Notes under the pieces: model-generated
What the model saw: only the letters and a program-made list of their open reading frames with translations
The model's database searches: none
Told to the model about the DNA's origin: nothing
In this document: in pieces, positions 18,634-27,800 of the stretch
How the letters are laid out: each line of letters starts with the position of its first letter
How positions within the stretch are numbered: the stretch's first letter is position 1
NCBI RefSeq assembly: GCF_013285385.1
Contig: NZ_CP054212.1
Location: 2,046,001-2,110,000 of the forward strand
Direction of reading: 5' to 3'
Length of the DNA: 64,000 nucleotides
DNA from: Paramixta manurensis
Lineage (GTDB): Bacteria; Pseudomonadota; Gammaproteobacteria; Enterobacterales; Enterobacteriaceae
Position numbers and translations under genes: made by a program

Positions 18634-18661
18634 GCCGTCTTAGCGGGGGAGCAAAGACGGC
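18634..18661 (-). terminator. Hairpin after the bicupin gene
   Basis: GCCGTCTT (18634-18641) pairs with AAGACGGC (18654-18661), a perfect 8-base stem and 12-base loop, 12 bases past the bicupin stop on the minus strand. No long T-run follows, so termination may be partial. Confidence 0.5.
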
Positions 18662-18673
18662 TGCCGTAGTGGT

Positions 18674-19615
18674 TTAGCTAAAGCGAATATCCAGCGAACG
18701 TAGCCAGGTTTGCAAACCGGCATCCTGGATGGGGATCAATTTAGCCGCGCGGTCAGATTCATTAATATGCGCATGCCAGTAGCCGGGAGGCGTAACAAAT
18801 GCCATACCGGGCTCCCAGTCAACGCGAGTGGCATCGGCGATATTGCCTTGTTCATCTAACCGGGTTCCCACCAGCGAGTAACATCCTTGCGGGCAATCAA
18901 CGATAAAGTCCAACGCTATTGACTGGTGACGATGCGGTTTTTGCACCGAATTTGCCGGTAACAATCCAAACATAGCCCACAGCACGTGCGTGACGGTACG
19001 GGTTTGCGGGAAGTGGCTATTGCCCAATAACACCGAGATACGGCTACGATTACCTGCTTCTTTATCTTCCGCCGCTTTCTTTAGCTCTTCTTCCGCCCGT
19101 TCTGCGCTATAGAGGGTGGCGGAGAAACGTGGCGTTACCTGAGTAACGCCAAGGTAGGCAAGTAGCGGCGCATCGTTAACGTAGTACAGCGTCAGCGTCG
19201 AGACCGCCCGCAACGTGGCTGGCTGGCCGCCCGGTAGCGCGAGGAAAGATCCGCTGTCGAGCGGAATATGTTTGCCATTTTGTTCTGCGACGCCAAACCC
19301 GCCGATAACGTAGAAAATTTGTGATGTCGCAAGCGGGTCGAGCGTAATTTTTTCTCCGCCGGTCACGCGAATAAAATTTGCCAGCAGCCCAGGGCCGGTG
19401 GCTGGCGCGGCGCAATGTAATTGGTCTGACAAATCTAACGGCACCACGCGAGTTGCGCCATGGTTATACAGCGACGCCGGAAATTGGTGATAGGGCACGC
19501 GAGAAATAATATTGGCGCCGATCGGATTCGCGGCTTTTGAATACTCATAAAACACCGCGTCGGCAGTGACATCTGCAGGATGAATAGTATGACGCTCAAC
19601 GATGGAATCAGTCAT
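18674..19615 (-). CDS. Bicupin protein, gentisate 1,2-dioxygenase-like
   Basis: A 313-residue double-cupin protein, probably cytoplasmic. The second cupin has KPHRHQSIALDF with His228 and His230, then WEPGMAFVTPPGYWHAH with His281, which lines up with the iron-binding His-x-His...His and the TPPWxWHDH strand of gentisate dioxygenases. Those enzymes open aromatic rings bearing adjacent hydroxyl and carboxyl groups. The first cupin (QIFYVIGGFGVAEQNG) lacks the histidines, as in that family. AAGGAGC seven bases before ATG 19615 fixes the start. It follows the carrier, hydrolase and IclR genes on the same strand, suggesting ring or hydroxy-acid breakdown, but the substrate is inferred; non-enzymatic or other bicupin roles are possible. 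Confidence 0.72.
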   Translation of the reverse strand: MTDSIVERHTIHPADVTADAVFYEYSKAANPIGANIISRVPYHQFPASLYNHGATRVVPLDLSDQLHCAAPATGPGLLANFIRVTGGEKITLDPLATSQIFYVIGGFGVAEQNGKHIPLDSGSFLALPGGQPATLRAVSTLTLYYVNDAPLLAYLGVTQVTPRFSATLYSAERAEEELKKAAEDKEAGNRSRISVLLGNSHFPQTRTVTHVLWAMFGLLPANSVQKPHRHQSIALDFIVDCPQGCYSLVGTRLDEQGNIADATRVDWEPGMAFVTPPGYWHAHINESDRAAKLIPIQDAGLQTWLRSLDIRFS

Positions 19616-19764
19616 TTTATAGCTCCTTATCGGGAATAAGGGGTCAATCACGCCCCTTGGGAGAGTACAAAACTACTGTAGCGTTGAGGTGAGCAACACA
19701 GTAAGGCCTGGCCCGGCAAAACTGTGTTGCGTTAATTCATATCAAACCCGTCTGCCGGGGCGCA

Positions 19765-21081
19765 TTACTCGCGAAGATCAAGCGGTGAAGGTTGAGGCGG
19801 CTGTTTTTTACTGCCGATACAGAGCGCGCCAATGCAGGCGCAAATGGTCAACAGCAACAAGGGTGCCAGCGCGTAAGTAAAACTGCCGGTGCTGGTTCGT
19901 ATCGCGCCGATAAGCCAGGTGCCGATAAATACCCCGAGATTGTTAAGCGCGTTGATTTGCCCAATCGCGACTGCGGCAGTACCGGCCGGAAGCAATTCCG
20001 TCGCCATCGCCCAAAATGGGCCTTTAATCATTGAGGCCGCCGTGATGGCGACACACAGAATGAATAATGTCGGCCACAGGTGCGTGACATACATGCTGCC
20101 CGCCAGACCTAACGCGCCCAGGATCAGGGGCAGGGCGGTGTGCAGACGGCGTTCGCCATGTTTATCGGAATGTCGTCCCCACAGATACATTGCCAGGCTG
20201 GCGATGGCAAAAGGTACCGCATTAAGTAACCCAATTTGCATGGTGGTGAGATTAAACGCCTTAATAAATTGCGGTTGCCACAGCGCCAGGCCATTGGTGA
20301 CGGCGGTGCCGCCCATATAAATCAGGGTCAATAACAAGACGCGCGGATGAAATAGCAGGCGTATCAGGCTGCCTTCAATGGCATGATGCGATGCGGTTTG
20401 CTGTTCACGGGCGATCTCTTGGCTTAGCCACTCCCGTTCTGCGGCGGATAGCCATTTAGCCTGTCCGGGCTGTTCCGGTAACAGGGTAATCGCCAGCACA
20501 CCCAACAGCAGCGCCGGTATCCCTTCAATAATGAATAACCAATGCCAGCCGCGTAGGCCTAGCACGCCATCGGCATTCAGTAGCGCGGCGGAAAGTGGGG
20601 AACCCAGTACGCTGGAAATCGGCAATGCCATCATCAAGATCGCCACCATCCGTCCCCGGTATTTTTTCGGGAAGCAGAGGGTGAAGTAGTAGATCACGCC
20701 AGGGAAAAACCCGGCTTCGGCGATGCCGAGTAAAAAGCGCAGCGCATAGAAAGAGAGTGGCCCCTGGACCATGGCCATGCAGGTTGATAAAACTCCCCAT
20801 GAGATCATCACCGCGGAAAGCCAGCGCGTGGCGCCAACCTTCACCATCAGCATGTTACAGGGCACGGCAAACAGGCAATAGGCGACGAAAAAGAGCCCGG
20901 CGCCCAGGCCAAAAGCGGCGGCGGATAAACCGACATCGTCGTTCATTTGCAACGCGGCAAAGCCGACATTAACCCGATCCAGCGAGGCCAGAAAGTAGCC
21001 GATAGTAAACAGCGGCATTAAGCGCCAGGCAATTTTACGGATGGTGTGGCTTTCGAGTTCAGCGGTCTGGATTGTCATCAT
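19765..21081 (-). CDS. MFS transporter, ACS (organic acid:proton symporter) type
   Basis: A 438-residue carrier with about 12 membrane helices. Seen: IGYFLASLDRVNVGFAALQMN with the membrane Asp-Arg of the ACS branch, CNMLMVKVGATRWLSAVMISWG, PKKYRGRMVAILMMALP, the central loop LPEQPGQAKWLSAAEREWL and YLWGRHSDKHGERR. ATG 21081 overlaps the TGA of the hydrolase gene by four bases (ATGA), so the two are translationally coupled; an upstream in-frame ATG at 21111 lies inside that gene and is not needed. Likely imports the acid or its ester for the hydrolase and bicupin. It is from the same transporter family as the carrier at 2302 but is clearly a different protein. Confidence 0.88.
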   Translation of the reverse strand: MMTIQTAELESHTIRKIAWRLMPLFTIGYFLASLDRVNVGFAALQMNDDVGLSAAAFGLGAGLFFVAYCLFAVPCNMLMVKVGATRWLSAVMISWGVLSTCMAMVQGPLSFYALRFLLGIAEAGFFPGVIYYFTLCFPKKYRGRMVAILMMALPISSVLGSPLSAALLNADGVLGLRGWHWLFIIEGIPALLLGVLAITLLPEQPGQAKWLSAAEREWLSQEIAREQQTASHHAIEGSLIRLLFHPRVLLLTLIYMGGTAVTNGLALWQPQFIKAFNLTTMQIGLLNAVPFAIASLAMYLWGRHSDKHGERRLHTALPLILGALGLAGSMYVTHLWPTLFILCVAITAASMIKGPFWAMATELLPAGTAAVAIGQINALNNLGVFIGTWLIGAIRTSTGSFTYALAPLLLLTICACIGALCIGSKKQPPQPSPLDLRE

Positions 21082-22079
21082 AGGGATACTCTTTGCGGGT
21101 TGTGCTGGCATTTTTGTAATAACCAGTCATTGATCAACTGAGCAATGGCGTCGCTGTTACGTTCCATCATCAGCAGATGAGAGTTGCCATTAATACCGTG
21201 CTGGGGCAGATCGACGAAGGTGACATCACCCCCCTGTTGTTGGAGCTGGTGGAAAAAAACGTCGGTACGCTGACGGATTTGCGGCCAGCGCTTATCGAGT
21301 TCGAGATTATCGCCATACACCACTAAAATAGGGATTGCGCTTAACGCGGCGATTTCGTGTCGTTCAGCCGCCTGTGCTGGCTCAATCGCCACAATAGCCG
21401 CGACTTTATCCGGGCAGCGTGCCGCCGCGCGTAATGCAAATACCGCACCCTGGGAGTGGGCCACAATCGTGACCGGGCCGGTGCGTTCAAGCAATGCGCA
21501 CCAGGCGGTTAGCATCAGTTCATCGGTTTTGGTCCAGCGCGGAACCACTTGGCACATAAAATCGGCAAAGTGTTCGAGCGGAAACTGACACTGGGGATAA
21601 GCGGCTTGCGACAATGCCTGCGGCGTCAGTTGGCTGACCGGCGAACCGATACGAAACTGCGTAAAGCAATCTTCCGCGGTGCGTAAAATGGGCGCTTCCG
21701 CAAAAGGCGGCGCGTCCGGCGCCCAGCCTGAGCGTCCACGTTCCACCGCATCCGCGTTATACACGCGCCAGCCACGCCGTAAGAACCACGGTAGCCAACC
21801 GGCGCGTCCATCCGGCGTTTGCTCCCACATTGCGCCGGTCATTGAACCGCCATGCCAAAAACTGAGTGGCGGAGCGTCAATGTTTTGCGCCGGGAAAAAG
21901 TATTGCACATACATTTGCCCCAGCCACTGCGTGCCATTGGGGTTAATCGTGACCGGCACGCCGCCGGGCGCCAGTACCACTTGTTTGGTGGGCAACGAGG
22001 TTTGTACTCTCGGTTGTCCGGCGAGATAAAAAGAGCCGAAGGTTTGTAAGGTGAGTGCGCTATCCGCTTGCGACGTCAT
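21078..22079 (-). CDS. Alpha/beta-hydrolase (esterase-like)
   Basis: A 333-residue alpha/beta-hydrolase with no signal peptide. Seen: LSFWHGGSMTGAMWEQTPDGR (oxyanion region, His-Gly-Gly), PDGRAGWLPWFLRRGWRVYNAD, the nucleophile elbow VTIVAHSQGAVFAL, a strand LVVYGDN with a candidate acid, and PQHGINGNSHLLMMERN with a candidate catalytic histidine. This resembles esterases that cut small carboxylic esters. It begins 5 bases after the IclR stop and overlaps the MFS start, so the four genes form one tight operon. A plausible role is to cleave an imported ester to an acid for the bicupin; substrate unknown. Confidence 0.82.
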   Translation of the reverse strand: MTSQADSALTLQTFGSFYLAGQPRVQTSLPTKQVVLAPGGVPVTINPNGTQWLGQMYVQYFFPAQNIDAPPLSFWHGGSMTGAMWEQTPDGRAGWLPWFLRRGWRVYNADAVERGRSGWAPDAPPFAEAPILRTAEDCFTQFRIGSPVSQLTPQALSQAAYPQCQFPLEHFADFMCQVVPRWTKTDELMLTAWCALLERTGPVTIVAHSQGAVFALRAAARCPDKVAAIVAIEPAQAAERHEIAALSAIPILVVYGDNLELDKRWPQIRQRTDVFFHQLQQQGGDVTFVDLPQHGINGNSHLLMMERNSDAIAQLINDWLLQKCQHNPQRVSL

Positions 22080-22084
22080 TCGGT

Positions 22085-22816
22085 TTAATCCAGGTGAGAT
22101 AAGGTAAATTCAAGCTGCGTTTTTGCCTGTTGTAACAGGGGAAGGCAGGCGGCCACTTTTTGCTCGCTCATCCGGTCGGATGGGCCGCCGATGGTCAGTG
22201 AGGCAAAGATTTCCCCGGATGCTTTTAACAGCGGCACGCTGATGCCGGTAACATTAGGTAAGCGCTCGCCACGGCTTAGGATCCAGCCACATTGGCGTAG
22301 TTGGCTGAGTTGCGCTTCGAGCGTGAGACGCTTCGTGGGGTCGGTCACCAGTTCGGCAATCACCGCCTGGCGGCGTGCCTCTGGTAGCCAGGCGAGAATC
22401 GCTTTGCCGCGCGAACCAAGGTGCAAAGGGGTTCGTTCCCCATTACGAATTGCGATCACAATATCCTGGCGGCTTTCGGTCAGTTGCACGCAAATCGCCG
22501 TCTCGCCATCCGGCATACTGCAATAAGCGGTTTCACCACTTTGGTCGGCCAGGTTTTTTACCGTTTCGGCAATCAGCGTATCCAGCCGTAAATGCTGGCG
22601 AAAGAGCATGCCGTATTGCCAAAAACCAATGCCGATTTCATAGCGACGGGTAACGGCGTTTTGTTGCATCAAACCCTGACTGCAATAGGTGGCCAGTACG
22701 CGCTGAACGGTTGAGGAGGAGATGCCGCTCCATTGGCTGAGTTCGCGTACTCCCCAGCTTGGTTTTTCCGGCGTGAACGCCTTTAACAAATTCAGTGCGG
22801 TATTAAGCGCGCTCAT
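22085..22816 (-). CDS. IclR-family transcriptional regulator
   Basis: A 243-residue IclR protein, complete. N-terminal winged helix: NTALNLLKAFTPEKPSWGVREL, SGISSSTVQRVLATYCSQGLM; then the effector-binding domain with GETAYCSMPDG, LHLGSRGKAILAWLPEARRQAV and NVTGISVPLLKASGEIFASLTI. It heads the operon with the hydrolase, MFS and bicupin genes; the 5-base gap makes it almost certainly cotranscribed, so it would set its own level together with that of the pathway. AGGGAC serves as ribosome binding site and lies inside a candidate operator palindrome. Confidence 0.9.
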   Translation of the reverse strand: MSALNTALNLLKAFTPEKPSWGVRELSQWSGISSSTVQRVLATYCSQGLMQQNAVTRRYEIGIGFWQYGMLFRQHLRLDTLIAETVKNLADQSGETAYCSMPDGETAICVQLTESRQDIVIAIRNGERTPLHLGSRGKAILAWLPEARRQAVIAELVTDPTKRLTLEAQLSQLRQCGWILSRGERLPNVTGISVPLLKASGEIFASLTIGGPSDRMSEQKVAACLPLLQQAKTQLEFTLSHLD

Positions 22817-22821
22817 TGCTT

Positions 22822-22846
22822 GTCCCTAATTGCGGGACGCTGTCCC
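22822..22846. promoter_or_regulatory. Candidate operator upstream of the IclR operon
   Basis: GTCCC (22822), GGGAC (22834) and GTCCC (22842): an inverted pair spaced by seven bases plus a third direct copy, immediately upstream of the IclR start and covering its ribosome binding site. Placement suits autoregulation. Binding is inferred only. Confidence 0.4.
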
Positions 22847-23013
22847 TATTTTTGGATGCGGTTATTTGTGATCTTAACGTTAATGATGTCAACGAAATGC
22901 TGCGTTTATTGCCGGAAATGTGATCGTGACGAGGGTTTGAAATAGAGGGAATGGGATGAGGGGGGTGATAAGGCGCCGTGAAGGTGGGAAAGGGTATTTA
23001 AGAAAGGATCTAA

Positions 23014-23481
23014 TTATTTAATTGTTTTGCAGCCAAATTTCTGAATCCATTGATAAACGGTATGAAAATTTTCTCTCCTTAAAATATCTGCTTTTAATAC
23101 CGAAACCGTTTGCTGAAAATAAGGCGCAAACAGCACATCATATTCAACATTAGGATGGCCTGTTAAACCGCAAGCGATATAGAGATGTGCCTCTGGTGTC
23201 AGATGGCGATCTTTAGCCATATTAAGTAATTTTTTTTCCGCGTTAGGTGAGCCAATAATCGCTTGTAGATATTTTTCACCCTCGCTTTGCTGCGCGATAA
23301 AACCGTTATTACCTAAAGAAAAATACGCAACGGCAGCAAGTTTTTTTTCAGGATCGTCTTGCTGGTCAAACGCCGAAACAACGGCGGAAAAGAATAACGT
23401 GATGAGCAAGGGCAAGGTGCTAATTTTTGCCGGGTGAAACAGAGTGATAAGGGCTTTGGTGTGGGGATTATTTTTAATCAT
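23014..23481 (-). CDS. Small exported protein of unknown function
   Basis: A 155-residue protein. From ATG 23481 (CGGAG in front) it shows a basic N-terminus, the hydrophobic stretch LPLLITLFFSAVVSA and a likely signal-peptidase site after VVSA, so it is probably periplasmic or secreted. The mature part (FDQQDDPEKKLAAVAYFSLGN...) is helix-rich and charged, with cysteines in IACGLTG and KFGCKTIK that could pair. I do not recognise a family. An in-frame ATG at 23529 would add 16 residues before the signal peptide and is unlikely. It is divergent from the GIY-YIG-like gene. Confidence 0.65.
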   Translation of the reverse strand: MIKNNPHTKALITLFHPAKISTLPLLITLFFSAVVSAFDQQDDPEKKLAAVAYFSLGNNGFIAQQSEGEKYLQAIIGSPNAEKKLLNMAKDRHLTPEAHLYIACGLTGHPNVEYDVLFAPYFQQTVSVLKADILRRENFHTVYQWIQKFGCKTIK

Positions 23482-23658
23482 TCCAACTCCGTCTGAAATC
23501 GTATGAATTCCGTTCAAATCCTTAAACAAGCGTTACATTTATCATGCTGTCATTTGCCGGTCAATACATTTGATAATCATTCTCGTTTGTGCTACTAAAA
23601 GGGCTCATGCGCGCAGCGGGTTGTGCAAGCTTTATCAAACCAGAACAGGGAGAGAAAA

Positions 23659-24786
23659 ATGGTAAGTAACGGAAATGTAGCGACGCAGCGGCTATTTTCA
23701 GTGGAAGGGGCATTACATCTCTACTCCAGCCCTCCTGCGGTGCTAACCCCCGCCGATCTCTATTTATTCAAAGAAAATGAACAAATAAAACAGGTCATAT
23801 CGGATTGTAATATCTATCTGATCACCACACGGCGGCGCATATTAATTGACTGCGCAGATGTTTCTGTCAGAGATAATATATTATCGGGTTATTTTCTGGT
23901 GGTGCGTGATAAGCGCCGGGTACGGGTTCGGTTCCAATATCCTGGCATTACCGATCATATTGGGGAAAATGTCCGTGTCATTGAGGCGAATGTTGATCCT
24001 TCCGGCGTCTCAGTCGAGATAGTGACCTCGCGGGGGCGTATGCAGCTGATGACGCATATTATTTTAGCCAGTGCGATTTCAGATTTAACCTTCGAAGATA
24101 AGCGGTTAGAAGTGTTGTACATTGGTCAGGGAATAGGGCGTTCGACTAAGCGCAGCGCGGTTGACCGTCTGCTCAATCACTCGACTTTTCAGCGTATTTT
24201 AGCCGAAACGACCACTTATCAGCCGGATAATGAAATTCTGTTATTACTCTATCGTTTTGAACACCAAAAAATGTTTGCCAGCACAGGGGGGGACCTTAAT
24301 ACCGAACCAAGCGCATCAACAGAAGAAGAGATGCGGCATCTGGCGCGCATTCGCCGTGTTCAGTTTAACCGCCACGGTATCGTCGCCCTGGCAGAAGCGG
24401 CATTAATTCGCTATTTTCAACCTTTTTTTAATCTCCATTTTAAACATGCCAATTTTACCGCGAGAAATAAAATAAAAATATTAAAGAAACTGTTAAGCAA
24501 AGATATCACCGGAATTATTGTTGAGATCGCCTCGGGTAATATTAATGCGCAATTAACCACGCCTGGCGCATTACCCCTGAATATGTCAGAGATACTTACT
24601 CCCGCGCAATATAATGGTGACTATTTAGACACGCCAGAGCTTAAACGACAGTGGGAAGAAGAGTTACATCTGATGTGCCATACGCATTTTGCGCAATTTC
24701 CTCTCACCACAGCCGATGAGAGAGATACCTTTCTGCATGGAATGGTGTGGCGCGGTGAGACAGAACGAAATCCGCCGCTGTTTTAA
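23659..24786 (+). CDS. Protein with a GIY-YIG-like nuclease domain, otherwise unknown
   Basis: A 375-residue soluble protein. Residues 154-174 read VLYIGQG...R(170)LLNH, and residues 247-258 read EAALIRYFQPFFN; this resembles the second half of the GIY-YIG fold (YIG strand, catalytic Arg, His, then a Glu-bearing helix ending xPxxN). The first GIY strand is not obvious, so the domain may be divergent or inactive. Residues 1-140 hold beta-rich sequence with no family I know; after 280 a charged C-terminal part follows. GGGAGAG lies six bases before ATG 23659; the upstream in-frame start at 23623 is less likely. It stands alone between the small exported gene (divergent) and the glucan synthase gene (convergent). 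Repair, restriction or defence roles are all possible. Confidence 0.6.
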   Translation: MVSNGNVATQRLFSVEGALHLYSSPPAVLTPADLYLFKENEQIKQVISDCNIYLITTRRRILIDCADVSVRDNILSGYFLVVRDKRRVRVRFQYPGITDHIGENVRVIEANVDPSGVSVEIVTSRGRMQLMTHIILASAISDLTFEDKRLEVLYIGQGIGRSTKRSAVDRLLNHSTFQRILAETTTYQPDNEILLLLYRFEHQKMFASTGGDLNTEPSASTEEEMRHLARIRRVQFNRHGIVALAEAALIRYFQPFFNLHFKHANFTARNKIKILKKLLSKDITGIIVEIASGNINAQLTTPGALPLNMSEILTPAQYNGDYLDTPELKRQWEEELHLMCHTHFAQFPLTTADERDTFLHGMVWRGETERNPPLF

Positions 24787-24879
24787 ACAGCGATATCGGT
24801 CATCACGGCTTCACCGCTGAGTTTTTTATCGGCCATTAGCGTATTAACGTCAGGCGTTAATACGCAGTTTGACCGCCTG

Positions 24880-27800
24880 TTAGTTCTGAATAATAGTAAC
24901 CGTATGGTTTTGTCCGTCATCAAGCAGTGGAATTCGGTCATCTGGCAGTATTACGCCATCCAATGCTACCTGATATTCTCCACAATTACGCGAGATGGTG
25001 ATGTGATACTGGCTGTTACCTTGTTGCCAGGTTATACCAAGCGAGGGCCAATCATGAGGCAACTGCGCATGTATGGCGAAGGTCGTACCGTAACGCTTAA
25101 TTCCCAGTAACTCCTCTGTCAGCAGGCGGTATGCCCAACCGGCGGAACCGGTATACCAACTCCAGCCGCCACGTCCGATATGCGGAGCGACACTGTAGAT
25201 ATCCGCGCTCATCACATAAGGTTCCACTTTATATCGTGCCACATCATGGGCGCTCAGCGCGTGGTTTATCGGGTTGAGCATCGACCATAATTGCCAGGCG
25301 CGTTCTGTATTACCCATGCGTGCAAAAGCCATTACCGCCCAAATAGCCCCATGCGTATACTGCCCACCGTTTTCCCGCACGCCTGGCAAATATCCCTGGA
25401 TGTAGCCCGGATTCGGCCCGTGACCATTGAACGGTGGCGTTAAGAGTTTAATTAACCCGGCATCGTCTTCTACCAAGTGCGCATCCAGTGCCTGCATAGC
25501 CTGTGCGCTACGCGTCTGGCTGACGGCGCCGGATAGCACAGACCAGCTTTGTGCAATGGCATCAATCTGACAATCCTGTGACCCTTTAGACCCCAAAGGT
25601 TCACCTCCGTCAAAATATCCACGTCGGTACCATTCACCGTCCCACGCGGAGGCTTCAAGGTTTTTCTGTAAACTTAGCGCTTCCGTGCGGCACAGCGTCG
25701 CTGTTTTGCCGTCTTGATGTTGTTCGGCAAGGTCTGCGAAGCGCTGTAAAATGTCGTACAGAAAGAAACCCAGCCAGACGCTTTCGCCTTTACCTTCAAT
25801 ACCGACCCGGTTCATCCCATCATTCCAGTCGCCTGCGCCCATCAGTGGCAGACCATGCCGCCCGAACCTCAAACCATGCTGAATGGCTTTCACACAGTGC
25901 AGCCAGAGCGTTTCTTCAATGGCGCTGGCAATTGGGGTATCGTAAACCGATTCCTCCCCGGTCTGGAGCAGACGCCCCTCCAGATAGGGTATGCGCTGTT
26001 CCAGCACGCCGGTGTCGCCAGTGGTTTCGACATAGTGACAAACGGCCAGCGGGAGCCAGAGATAGTCATCCGAGCAGCGCGTGCGTACACCGTTGCCATG
26101 AGGTGGGTGCCACCAGTGCTGTACGTCGCCCTCAATAAACTGCCGTGAGGCACACAGTACTATCTGTTCTCGCAGGCGTTCCGGCATGGCATGGCTCAGC
26201 GCCAGCGAGTCCTGCAACTGATCGCGAAAACCAAACGCGCCGCCGGATTGGTAGTAACCGCTACGCGCCATAAGACGGCAAGCCATCGTTTGGTACAGCA
26301 ACCAGCCATTCACCAGTAAATTAACCGAGGTATCAGGTGTATTGACCACAATGAGATCGAGCATGTGGTGCCAGTAGCGGTGCACATGGTTTAGCTCTTC
26401 GCGGGCGGCCTCTTCGTTCAGATAGTGGGTGAGGGTGGCTTGGGCCTGCGCCGGGTCTTCGCCAACGCCGAGAACAAAAATAAATGTCTTCTGATCGCCA
26501 TCAATCAAAGTGGCCGCTGACTGTATCGCACCACAGGGATCGAGACCGGCCCCGGTTTTATCCGACAATTGGCGTAACGCCATCGCGGCTGGTTTTTGCA
26601 GAGAACCATTGCGACCGAGAAACTCGCGCCGGTCACCCGTCAGCGAACAGTGAGAGCCGGTGACGGCAAAAAATGCGGTGCGAGCGGAACCGTTACTATC
26701 GTAAAAGTTGTTGGCCATCACACCGCAACCACCCGCGATGTTGACCGCTTGCGTGACAACGTGGAGGGCAGATTTTGTGCGTGATTCACCGAGTGTCCAC
26801 TCGACATAGCCCGTGACAGACAATCTACGCGTACGCCCGGAGTTGTTACTGAGCGTTAGAATGGCGAGTTTAACCGGTGCCTGCTCGGCGACCAGCACTG
26901 TCAGCTCGCTGTCTATACCGCTTTCGCGGTGGGCAAACACACTGTAACCGAAACCATGACGGGACAAATAGTCGCCCTCACCTCGCAGCGGCAAGGTGGT
27001 TGGCGACCAGCACGCTCCGCTCTCTTCGTCGCGTAGATAAAACGCTTCTCCGCTGCGGTCACTGAGCGGATCGTTTTCCCACGGTGTTAACCGATATTCA
27101 TGGGCATTTTCATACCAACTATAAGCCTGTCCCGCTTCAGACAACACGCTACCGAAACCGGGATTTGCCAACACATTTGACCAAGGGGCGGGAGTCGGCT
27201 GGTTTTCCCTGAGCAGTATTTGATACTCGCGGCCATCCTGAGAAAAACCGCCGAGCCCATTGAAATGCAGTAGCTGACCGGTATCCGGTGACCAGGGCGT
27301 GTGCTGATTCATCTCTGTCTTGATGTGGGGGACAAAGGGTTTTGGCGACGTTTTTAATGCATGAGTGCGCTGAGTCAGTTGTTCATTAAGGCCGCCTGCG
27401 CGGTCATCAAGGCACAGGTGCGCCACGCTCATCAAAAGTAGCTTATCTTCAGCGGAAAGATGTTCGCCATTACGGACAAAAATTCCGCCTGATTTATCCA
27501 ACAAGCTGGCTTCAGACCCGGCATAAATCAGATCCATAATTTGATTTTGTAGCGTCTGCTGGTAGCCGCCAGGGCTATCATTCAGGATCACTAAATCCAC
27601 CATCAATCCTTTCAGCCGCCAGTATCGGTGCGCCTGAATCAGCGTGGTAATCGACAGGATACTCTCCTCGCTGGTGACACTGAGCAGCACAATCGGTAGA
27701 TCACCAGAAATGGCCCAGCCCCACAGGCCGGACTGACCGCGCCGGTTACGGCTGATTATTCGACTGTCAGCGCGTAGCTCCTGACTGGGGTAAAGGATCG

